Positions 23,078-28,513 of a stretch of 38,382 nucleotides of DNA are shown piece by piece (position 1 is the first letter of the stretch; each line of letters opens with the position of its first letter). The position numbers were made by a program, and so were the translations under genes. The DNA is taken from IMG/VR virus record IMGVR_UViG_3300042260_000169, positions 1 to 38,382 of that record. The stretch is one strand, 5' to 3'. The notes beneath the pieces were generated by a model, which was not told where the DNA came from, did not search any database, and saw only the letters and a list, made by a program, of their open reading frames with translations. Origin of the DNA: a virus.

Positions 23078-23731
23078 TTAAGCGGCTAATTGTTCGAGCG
23101 TGGTTACGTCGGTTATTAGATCCGCCGGAAATAGAGCGCCCGCGCTGCCTACTTGTTCGCGTAACGGCATAACCACGCCCGCGAAGCCGTCGATCCCGTC
23201 GAGCGTTACAATCGCGCCCTGGGCGCCGTTATGATGCACGCGAACACGTGAGCCGCCGGCGCGTAACTTACCGCCGCCCAGGATCACGCCCGCCTTTTCA
23301 AAAGATAGTAAATAATCAAGATTAAAACCCGCCGCGTCGCCGCTTGTTTTTAGCCCGTGAGTTACGCGGCGCCAATCGGGGTATTTATCATCATACGGCG
23401 CAAAATTGATCGAAACGCCGCCCGCCACGATCGCCCAGCGCTTAGAATCGTCCACGCCCGTGCACGTGATACTCACTATCGCGTCGTTTTTAGGGCGTTT
23501 AGGTAAGCGCTCGATCACGTCGCGCGGGATAATAACCGAGCCCGCGCCTTGGTTATCGTTTTGGGTTTCATTTAACACGGCCAATTTATGGCCGTCGCAG
23601 CCTACGGCGCGCGTTAAAACGTTATTCCATTCAAGATAAACGCCGTTTAAATAGTAGCGGATATCCTTTTTGCCGGCGATCAGTAGCATGGCGTCGAGCG
23701 TTGATTGTTTTACATGGATAATAGTAGTCAT
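23078..23731 (-). CDS. DnaN-like sliding clamp, reduced to domains II-III
   Basis: This is a 217-residue protein. Its sequence follows the second half of the bacterial beta clamp: KDIRYYLNGVYLEW (24-36), GCDGHKLAVLNE (44-55), SVIIPRDVIERL (65-76), DDKYPDWRRV (114-123), FNLDYLL (136-142) and FAGVVMPLRE (183-192), which align in order to E. coli DnaN elements VRYYLNGM, ATDGHRLAV, VIVPRKGVIEL, DGRFPDYRRV, FNVSYVL and VVMPMRL. Domain I is missing, and 25 residues follow the conserved C-terminal motif that in E. coli ends the protein. A two-domain subunit would need a trimer to close a ring. It would raise polymerase processivity, though the phage polymerase is family A. Confidence 0.82.
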   Translation of the reverse strand: MTTIIHVKQSTLDAMLLIAGKKDIRYYLNGVYLEWNNVLTRAVGCDGHKLAVLNETQNDNQGAGSVIIPRDVIERLPKRPKNDAIVSITCTGVDDSKRWAIVAGGVSINFAPYDDKYPDWRRVTHGLKTSGDAAGFNLDYLLSFEKAGVILGGGKLRAGGSRVRVHHNGAQGAIVTLDGIDGFAGVVMPLREQVGSAGALFPADLITDVTTLEQLAA

Positions 23732-23745
23732 TTTGTAGCCCCTTA

Positions 23746-23886
23746 TTAAAAGTCATTAAGTAATAAAAATTTCACGCGCTCAACGTCGCCCGCGCGGATA
23801 GCGTCGGTTACGTTGTCGTTTTCCAAAGCAATAGCGGGATCAATACAAGCCGCCGCGCACAATTCCATAAATAGATTCTTAGTCAT
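23746..23886 (-). CDS. 46-residue hypothetical protein
   Basis: The frame runs from ATG 23886 to TAA 23746. Acidic helical sequence (ACIDPAIALENDNVTDAIRA) then GDVERVKFLLLNDF, reminiscent of the last part of an ankyrin-like repeat. Unknown role. Confidence 0.55.
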   Translation of the reverse strand: MTKNLFMELCAAACIDPAIALENDNVTDAIRAGDVERVKFLLLNDF

Positions 23887-23888
23887 GG

Positions 23889-23996
23889 TTAAAAACCCCC
23901 CGTTTTAAAAACATAAGTAAGCGCTAAGATCGCGCCGCCAATGGCGCCCAGGATCGCGGCGCCCAAAATATCTCTTAACGTTGTTTTATTAGTCAT
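23889..23996 (-). CDS. 35-residue membrane micro-protein
   Basis: The frame starts at ATG 23996 with GGGGG upstream and stops at 23889, two bases before the next ATG. Residues 8-28 (glycine/alanine/isoleucine-rich) form one transmembrane helix with GxxxG-type spacing (LGAAILGAIGGAILALTY). Unknown role. Confidence 0.55.
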   Translation of the reverse strand: MTNKTTLRDILGAAILGAIGGAILALTYVFKTGGF

Positions 23997-24009
23997 ATAA
24001 ACCCCCGTT

Positions 24010-24204
24010 TTAATAATCAAAACCTACAAATACAATCGTGCTGCCTTTTAGCTGCACGCCATTACCCCATACGTCGCTACAATCGGCGCATTGGTATTTT
24101 TTAACGTCGCGACAATATTCTTCGCGGATATACACTTTCACGGCGTCGGCTTTACGCTTGAAAAACTCGCCGGCTTTAATATCTTTTAATTGAATCGCTT
24201 GCAT
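24010..24204 (-). CDS. Small conserved hypothetical protein
   Basis: This 64-residue protein has the pattern LKDIKAGEFFKRKADAVKVY, YCRDVKKYQCADCSD and KGSTIVFVGFDY. I recognise it from small proteins in phage early regions. It is the first gene of the minus-strand accessory operon. A CxxC pair could bind metal, but half the cysteines in the family are not conserved as far as I recall. Confidence 0.7.
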   Translation of the reverse strand: MQAIQLKDIKAGEFFKRKADAVKVYIREEYCRDVKKYQCADCSDVWGNGVQLKGSTIVFVGFDY

Positions 24205-24252
24205 TTTTATACCCCTATAAAAAGTTGTTTTTAACTAAACTGCCCCTCTACT

Positions 24253-24290
24253 GTAATGAATTGTTTTACAGTTGTAAAGCAATTCATTAC
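24253..24290. promoter_or_regulatory. 18-bp-arm palindrome, probable operator at minus-operon promoter
   Basis: Left arm 24253-24270 and right arm 24273-24290 are complementary in 17 of 18 positions, with GT between. Reading the minus strand, TTTACA in the arm and TACAGT 17 bases further on form a possible sigma-70 promoter for the operon that begins at 24204, so the dyad overlaps the promoter. A repressor or activator would be expected to bind here. The phage HTH protein or a host regulator are candidates. Confidence 0.65.
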
Positions 24291-24328
24291 AAAAATATTA
24301 AAAATAGGGTTTTTACTTAGTTTTTGAC

Positions 24329-24772
24329 ATGACTAACATTTTTACCTGGGCGCCTGGGCGCAAAAATAGCGGCGCGGTAATGTTAGTCATTTTGTCGGTC
24401 ATGTAGTCATTTTGTCGGTCATTACAATGGCGCTAAATGACTAACGGGGAAAGCATATAGCAAAAGGGTTTTTGCTTAATGTTAGTCATGTAGTCATTTA
24501 TTTGGGGTTATTCTAGAAACTATACATTAAGTTAGTAAGCACTAACGTTCGTGTAGGCGCAGCGATTTAAAACGCATGGCTAACATGACTTACATGACCT
24601 ACATTTTCGCCCCCGCTTTGTAGCCCGTGGAAAATATCTTTTCATTTTGTAGGTCATGTTAGTCATTTAAAAACTAATGACCGACATGACCTACATTTTC
24701 ACGGCGCCCAGGATCACGCCAAAAGTTTAGAGCGACGCCCGCCGCCATGACTACATGACCGACATGACCTAC
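24329..24772. repeat. Array of 17 nonamers ATGAC(C/T)(T/G/A)AC, both orientations
   Basis: Plus-strand copies start at 24329, 24437, 24585, 24594, 24677, 24686, 24747, 24755 and 24764; minus-strand copies lie at 24382-24390, 24394-24402, 24403-24410, 24414-24422, 24481-24489, 24490-24497, 24649-24657 and 24658-24666. Three are one base short. Many abut head-to-tail, giving runs of two or three. No gene overlaps them. Iterons of a replication origin or a cluster of regulator sites are the best explanations. Confidence 0.85.
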
Positions 24773-24787
24773 AAAAAAACCATATTA

Positions 24788-24865
24788 CCCGCAAAGCCTT
24801 ACGGCATAAGGGCGCCCAGCTTTTATAGCCCGCAAAGCCTTACAGCATAAGGGCGCCCAGCTTTC
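24788..24865. repeat. Tandem 41-bp direct repeat
   Basis: Two near-identical units (24788-24824 and 24829-24865, period 41) share CCCGCAAAGCCTTAC and GCATAAGGGCGCCCAGCTTT, differing at one base plus the ends. Each unit has a small CCTTA/TAAGG dyad. Position upstream of terS would also suit part of a packaging signal. Confidence 0.8.
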
Positions 24866-24895
24866 AAGCAAAAAAGCAGTTTTCTGAAAGGCATA

Positions 24896-24920
24896 CCCCC
24901 AGGGGCCCGGGGCATGGGCC
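24896..24920. other. GC-rich palindromic block upstream of terS
   Basis: CCCCCAGGGGCCCGG followed by GGCATGGGCC contains several short dyads (CCCC/GGGG, GGCCC/GGGCC) in an otherwise AT-rich stretch. No T-tract follows directly. It may be a folded mark such as a packaging or replication site. With the palindrome, nonamers, tandem repeat and promoter, this accounts for the gene-free stretch 24205-24996. Confidence 0.4.
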
Positions 24921-24960
24921 AGTTTGGTTGTGGTGCTCTTACGAACAATTTTTTTATTTT

Positions 24961-24989
24961 TTGCAAAATTTTTACAAGCTTGATACACT
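24961..24989 (+). promoter_or_regulatory. Sigma-70-like promoter for the packaging/virion operon
   Basis: TTGCAA (24961-24966), 17-base spacer, TACACT (24984-24989), preceded by a T/A-rich UP-like element (24949-24960). The predicted start lies at about 24996, directly at the terS ATG (24997), where there is no Shine-Dalgarno, so the transcript would be leaderless. Confidence 0.7.
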
Positions 24990-24996
24990 TCACTCC

Positions 24997-25443
24997 ATGT
25001 TCTACTCAATACCTTACGAGCCACGCAAGCTCCAAGCCACAGAGGGCAGGTTGGAGAAGATTTACGCTGCCGCAAAGCTCGGCTTGAAGGGCGACGCCCT
25101 CGCACTAGCGGCTGGGATGTTACCCACCGAATACCGACAACTCACACAATTCGATCCCATCGCCGAAATGGCTGAACTCAAAGGTCGCGCTGATGGCGAG
25201 CGTGAGATGTCCGAAGTGCTGCACGAAGCCGCACGTAATGGCGACGCTAAAGCAGCCCTTGAAATCTTGAAGCACCAGCACGGCTGGGTGGCCAAACAGC
25301 AAATCAATGTTGAGGTCGACCAACGCATCTCCATCACGCAAGCACTCGAAGATGCTCAAAAGCGCGTGATAGATGCCATCGACATCACACCTAAAGATGA
25401 ACAACCCATGCTTCACGTGGAACAACAACAGAAGGCAGCCTAA
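24997..25443 (+). CDS. Terminase small subunit (TerS) candidate
   Basis: This protein has 148 residues from the ATG at 24997; an open frame from 24928 would extend through the promoter and is rejected. A helical HTH-like part (LEKIYAAAKLGLKGDALALA) is followed by a charged coiled-coil (AELKGRADGEREMSEVLHEA) and a tail containing EILKHQHGWVAKQQINVEVD, which is typical of phage terminase small subunits. It lies upstream of the large subunit and would recognise the packaging site. The stop overlaps the next ATG (TAATG). Confidence 0.82.
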   Translation: MFYSIPYEPRKLQATEGRLEKIYAAAKLGLKGDALALAAGMLPTEYRQLTQFDPIAEMAELKGRADGEREMSEVLHEAARNGDAKAALEILKHQHGWVAKQQINVEVDQRISITQALEDAQKRVIDAIDITPKDEQPMLHVEQQQKAA

Positions 25444-25514
25444 TGCTATACATACTTGGTATCGTCGTGTTCTTGTGGTTATTTAAGATGTTCGTAGAAG
25501 AAACCTTCGAATAA
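25443..25514 (+). CDS. 23-residue membrane micro-protein between terS and terL
   Basis: The frame begins with TAATG overlap from terS and ends with TAATG overlap into terL. It encodes MLYILGIVVFLWLFKMFVEE plus TFE: one hydrophobic helix with an acidic C-terminus. Both junctions show classic translational coupling, so it is probably translated even though it is tiny. It could relay ribosomes to terL or have a membrane role of its own. Confidence 0.6.
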   Translation: MLYILGIVVFLWLFKMFVEETFE

Positions 25515-27040
25515 TGCAAGAGCCCATCTACTCGGCAAAAGACGAACAAGAACTGATGTCCCGTCTTTGGAGCCCCGCGCTCAAAGACAACCCGCTCGCT
25601 TGGGTGATGTACACCTTCCCGTGGGGGCAAAAGGGCACGCCCTTGGAGCACTTCGCTGGGCCAAGGAAGTGGCAGAAAGAGGTCTTGACGCAACTCGCCG
25701 AGCACATCAAAGAGAACAACGGACTCGTTGACTTCAACACTTTCCGCATGGCAACTTCATCTGGTCGTGGTATTGGTAAGTCAGCCCTCGTGTCATGGAT
25801 TGTTATTTGGATGCTGTCTACCCGCATCGGCTCGACAAGCATTGTGTCCGCCAACAGTGAGTCACAGCTGCGGTCTATCACCTGGGCGGAGATCACTAAG
25901 TGGTTGTCTATGGCCATCAACTCACATTGGTTTGAAGTCAGCGCCACACGAGTGATGCCAGCCAAGTGGATCACGGAACTGGTCGAGCGTGACCTCAAGA
26001 TGGGCACAAGATATTGGGGTGCTGAAGGTCGACTCTGGTCGGCTGAGAATCCCGACGCTTACGCGGGTGTGCATAACTTCGCGGGTGTATTATTGGTATT
26101 TGACGAGGCGTCAGGTATTGACGACTCGATATGGTCAGTCGCCGCGGGTTTCTTCACGGAGAACACGCCAAACAGATTCTGGTTGGCATTCTCGAACCCG
26201 CGGCGCAATTCTGGGTATTTCTATGAAACCTTCCACGGTAAACGTGACTTCTGGAAAAACAAGATTGTCGACGCTCGCACGGTCGAAGGCACAGACAAGA
26301 ACGTCTATCAATCCATCATTGACGAATACGGCTCGGATTCAAGCCAAGCGCACGTTGAGGTCTACGGTCAATTCCCGAACGCATCGGATGATCAGTTCAT
26401 CTCAAGCTTGGTGGTTGATGAGGCCATGCAACGTGAGAAATACAAAGACTTGTCAGCCCCGATTGTGATTGGCGTAGACCCAGCCCGCTTCGGTAGTGAC
26501 TCAACGGTCATTGCTATCCGCCAAGGGCGTGACATCATCGAACTTAAAAAGCACAAGGGCGACGACACGATGGAAACAGTCGGTCGTATCATTGAGGCGA
26601 TTGAAGAATACAAGCCAGCACTGGTCTGCATTGACGAAGGTGGTCTAGGCGCAGGCGTGGTGGACAGGCTGAAAGAGCAACGCTACAAGGTGAGAGGCGT
26701 GAACTTTGCGAACAAAGCGAGCAACTTTATGATGTATGGAAATAAGCGAGCCGAAATGTGGGGCTTGATGCGTGAATGGTTGCGCAGTGCGGCCATACCA
26801 TCCGACCGCTACCTCAAGACCGACCTGATCTCACCGCTAATGAAACCCGACAGCAAGGGTGCCATTTTCTTAGAGTCTAAAAAAGACATGAAGGCACGTG
26901 GTCTAGCGTCCCCTGACGCGGCTGATGCCATCGCTCTGACGTTTGCGTTCCCTGTGGCGAGTAGGCAATATGTTGACAAGTCACCAAGGCGTGGCTATTC
27001 TAGTATGCAATCTGTATCTAACTCATGGATGGGAAGCTAA
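25514..27040 (+). CDS. Terminase large subunit (TerL)
   Basis: This is a 508-residue protein. The ATPase has Walker A SSGRGIGKS (82-90) and Walker B VLLVFDEAS (about 195-203). The RNase H-like nuclease has GVDPARFGSD, CIDEGG and ASPDAADAIALTF acidic motifs. It packages DNA through the portal and cuts concatemers. Genome ends cannot be read from this sequence; the circular contig is consistent with circular permutation (headful) but also with cos. No ribosome binding site is evident, in line with coupling to the micro-gene before it. Confidence 0.95.
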   Translation: MQEPIYSAKDEQELMSRLWSPALKDNPLAWVMYTFPWGQKGTPLEHFAGPRKWQKEVLTQLAEHIKENNGLVDFNTFRMATSSGRGIGKSALVSWIVIWMLSTRIGSTSIVSANSESQLRSITWAEITKWLSMAINSHWFEVSATRVMPAKWITELVERDLKMGTRYWGAEGRLWSAENPDAYAGVHNFAGVLLVFDEASGIDDSIWSVAAGFFTENTPNRFWLAFSNPRRNSGYFYETFHGKRDFWKNKIVDARTVEGTDKNVYQSIIDEYGSDSSQAHVEVYGQFPNASDDQFISSLVVDEAMQREKYKDLSAPIVIGVDPARFGSDSTVIAIRQGRDIIELKKHKGDDTMETVGRIIEAIEEYKPALVCIDEGGLGAGVVDRLKEQRYKVRGVNFANKASNFMMYGNKRAEMWGLMREWLRSAAIPSDRYLKTDLISPLMKPDSKGAIFLESKKDMKARGLASPDAADAIALTFAFPVASRQYVDKSPRRGYSSMQSVSNSWMGS

Positions 27041-27328
27041 ATGGCGACCAAGAAGCATGACAAACCAATCCCGCGCACAACCACTGGTAAGGGTGCGAAC
27101 TACAAACCCACCGAAAAAGGTGCGGGTACGACTGCCAAAGGAAGGGCTGAGTACAATGCAAAAAATAACGCAAATCTTAAACCACCTGCTCCGAATCCTA
27201 AGACTAAAGCCGACGCTGGAAGAAAAGCCAGCTTCTGCGCCAGAATGTCAGGAGTCGTTGCAAAAGCCAAAGGCGACGCCCCGCGCGCGAAAGCCGCGCT
27301 CAAAAGTTGGAACTGTGGAAAAAAGTAA
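27041..27328 (+). CDS. Small basic protein, DUF6321-like
   Basis: This 95-residue protein follows the terL stop without a gap. It is very basic and Lys/Ala/Asn-rich; the C-terminal half (AGRKASFCARMSGVVAKAKG and ALKSWNCGKK) matches a short domain that I recall from many phage and algal-virus proteins annotated DUF6321. It may bind DNA or be packaged with it; function is unknown. Confidence 0.75.
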   Translation: MATKKHDKPIPRTTTGKGANYKPTEKGAGTTAKGRAEYNAKNNANLKPPAPNPKTKADAGRKASFCARMSGVVAKAKGDAPRAKAALKSWNCGKK

Positions 27329-27338
27329 GGAGAAGAAA

Positions 27339-27503
27339 GTGGCAACTAAACCAGGACTATACGCAAACATCCACGCTAAACGCGAACGCATCAAGGCCGG
27401 CTCAGGCGAGAAGATGAGAAAGCCAGGCGCAGCAGGAGCACCAACAGCTAAAGCATTTAAAGAATCAGCTAAAACAGCCAAACCTGCTAAGAAAACAAAA
27501 TAA
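27339..27503 (+). CDS. 54-residue basic phage protein with GLYANIHAKRERIKAGSGEK motif
   Basis: It starts at GTG 27339 after a strong AAGGAG; the same frame stays open upstream to 26943 but only as an overlap with terL and the previous gene. KPGLYANIHAKRERIKAGSG with KMRKPGAAGAPTAKAF is a widespread short phage motif. It ends in a Lys/Ala-rich tail. Probably a DNA- or virion-associated small protein; function unknown. Confidence 0.75.
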   Translation: MATKPGLYANIHAKRERIKAGSGEKMRKPGAAGAPTAKAFKESAKTAKPAKKTK

Positions 27504-27512
27504 TATTTTACC

Positions 27513-27541
27513 TTGCACTTTTCTTTTAAGAGTGGCATACT
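27513..27541 (+). promoter_or_regulatory. Candidate promoter for the HNH gene
   Basis: TTGCAC (27513-27518), 17-base spacer and CATACT (27536-27541). The -10 lies 6 bases before the ATG at 27548, so the mRNA would be leaderless, as at terS. Confidence 0.45.
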
Positions 27542-27546
27542 CTTAA
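27526..27546 (+). other. Hairpin immediately before the HNH start codon
   Basis: Perfect 8-bp arms TTAAGAGT / ACTCTTAA with a GGCAT loop; the ATG is one base further on (27548). No Shine-Dalgarno lies between the stem and ATG. It could limit translation of read-through transcripts, as hairpins do for some T4 homing endonucleases. Confidence 0.65.
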
Positions 27547-27547
27547 T

Positions 27548-28126
27548 ATGAAAAGATTAGACTTAGCAGGAAAACGAAAAGGAAAACTAGTTGTGATTGG
27601 ATATAGCCATTCACATACGCAACCTTCAGGTCAAAAACGCGCTGTTTGGGACGCAGTATGTGACTGCGGAAATAAAACGCAAATCTCAACTAGTAATTTT
27701 ACGCATGGGAGCACGGTATCTTGCGGGTGTTACTTTAATGAAATCATAGCTTCTGGCGCAAACAAAAAATCTTTTGGTGAAGCAACTTTTAATAGCAAAT
27801 ATTTATCTTATAAAGCACGAGCTAAATCTCATCGAAAAAAGCTTTCTTTTACTTTAACAAAAGAACAATTTAGAGCTTTAATAACCGCCCCTTGCTATTA
27901 CTGCGGTGAAGTAGGATACTCCACCTATAAAAGCAAACCAACGGCAAACGGTAATTTTCCTTCAAATGGAATTGATAGAATCGACTCAAATTTAGGATAT
28001 GATATTGAGAATTGTGTGCCTGCTTGCGGTCTTTGTAACAAAATGAAACTTGATTTATCTTACGACGATTTCATAACACATTTAAAAAGGATAGTGAATT
28101 ATGCCCCTAGCCAAATCATCAAGTAA
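27548..28126 (+). CDS. Free-standing HNH endonuclease with N-terminal zinc ribbon
   Basis: This is a 192-residue protein. An N-terminal CDCGNKT...SCGC zinc-ribbon pattern (residues 38-62) precedes basic helices. The HNH core is CYYCGEV (about 115-121), GIDRIDSNLGYDIENCVPAC and GLCNKMK. It is more AT-rich than its neighbours, lacks a Shine-Dalgarno, and its last 8 codons overlap the start of the next resident gene, so it looks like an inserted mobile gene. Probably a homing endonuclease that cuts HNH-free relatives nearby. Confidence 0.9.
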   Translation: MKRLDLAGKRKGKLVVIGYSHSHTQPSGQKRAVWDAVCDCGNKTQISTSNFTHGSTVSCGCYFNEIIASGANKKSFGEATFNSKYLSYKARAKSHRKKLSFTLTKEQFRALITAPCYYCGEVGYSTYKSKPTANGNFPSNGIDRIDSNLGYDIENCVPACGLCNKMKLDLSYDDFITHLKRIVNYAPSQIIK

Positions 28127-28244
28127 AGCTGCGTTCCGTAAAAACATCAAGGCGGAAGTCAAAAGTGGCAAGCCAGTCCGTCAAGCCGTGGCCATTGCGT
28201 ATTCAGTCAAGCGTGAAGCTAGTAAAGGTAAAAGCAAAAAATGA
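28101..28244 (+). CDS. 47-residue basic protein
   Basis: It starts at ATG 28101 inside the HNH 3' end, after AAAAAGGA, and its stop overlaps the GroES start (ATGATG). The sequence has FRKNIKAEVKSGKPVRQAVA and IAYSVKREA, a short motif common in phage and bacterial small proteins (KAFKxNIxxExxxGKPxKQAVAIAYSVxR pattern). Function unknown. Confidence 0.7.
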   Translation: MPLAKSSSKAAFRKNIKAEVKSGKPVRQAVAIAYSVKREASKGKSKK

Positions 28245-28513
28245 TGCGTCCGTTAAGTAATTGTGTTTTAATTCGTCAAGATATTGAAAAGCTGTCATCA
28301 CTATTAGTTTTACCCCAAAACAAGTTATTTAGCGGTATCATTGTGGCTGCAGGCGAAGGTAAAAAATTACCGAAAGGTGGTATTGAACCTATGAACGTCA
28401 AAGTCGGCGACCACGTGCTATTCGGTGAATATTCAGGCCAAAAGGTCACAGTGGACGGCGAAGAACTATTGATGATGCGCGAACCAGACGTGATCGGGAT
28501 ATTAGATGAGTGA
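28241..28513 (+). CDS. GroES-like co-chaperonin
   Basis: This 90-residue protein is close to bacterial GroES (about 97). Its start is MMRPLSNCVLIRQD, it has a mobile-loop region (residues 15-28) with the hydrophobic LLVL element that contacts GroEL, then SGIIVAAGEGKK, VKVGDHVLFGEYSG and VDGEELLMMREPDVIGIL, all in family order. It should cap host GroEL and help coat or another virion protein fold, as gp31 does in T4. It overlaps the portal gene by 8 bases. Confidence 0.9.
   Translation: MMRPLSNCVLIRQDIEKLSSLLVLPQNKLFSGIIVAAGEGKKLPKGGIEPMNVKVGDHVLFGEYSGQKVTVDGEELLMMREPDVIGILDE

Noticed and set aside
24329-24772. CRISPR array
   Set aside because: Units are 9 bases, in both directions and often without spacers.
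24785-25105. Minus-strand ORF of 106 codons
   Set aside because: It runs antisense through the tandem repeat, promoter and terS; the repeated segment alone keeps it open.
26943-27338. N-terminal 132 residues of an open frame ahead of the 54-residue protein
   Set aside because: This part is only an alternate frame of TerL and the DUF6321-like gene; GTG 27339 has AAGGAG and begins the recognised motif.
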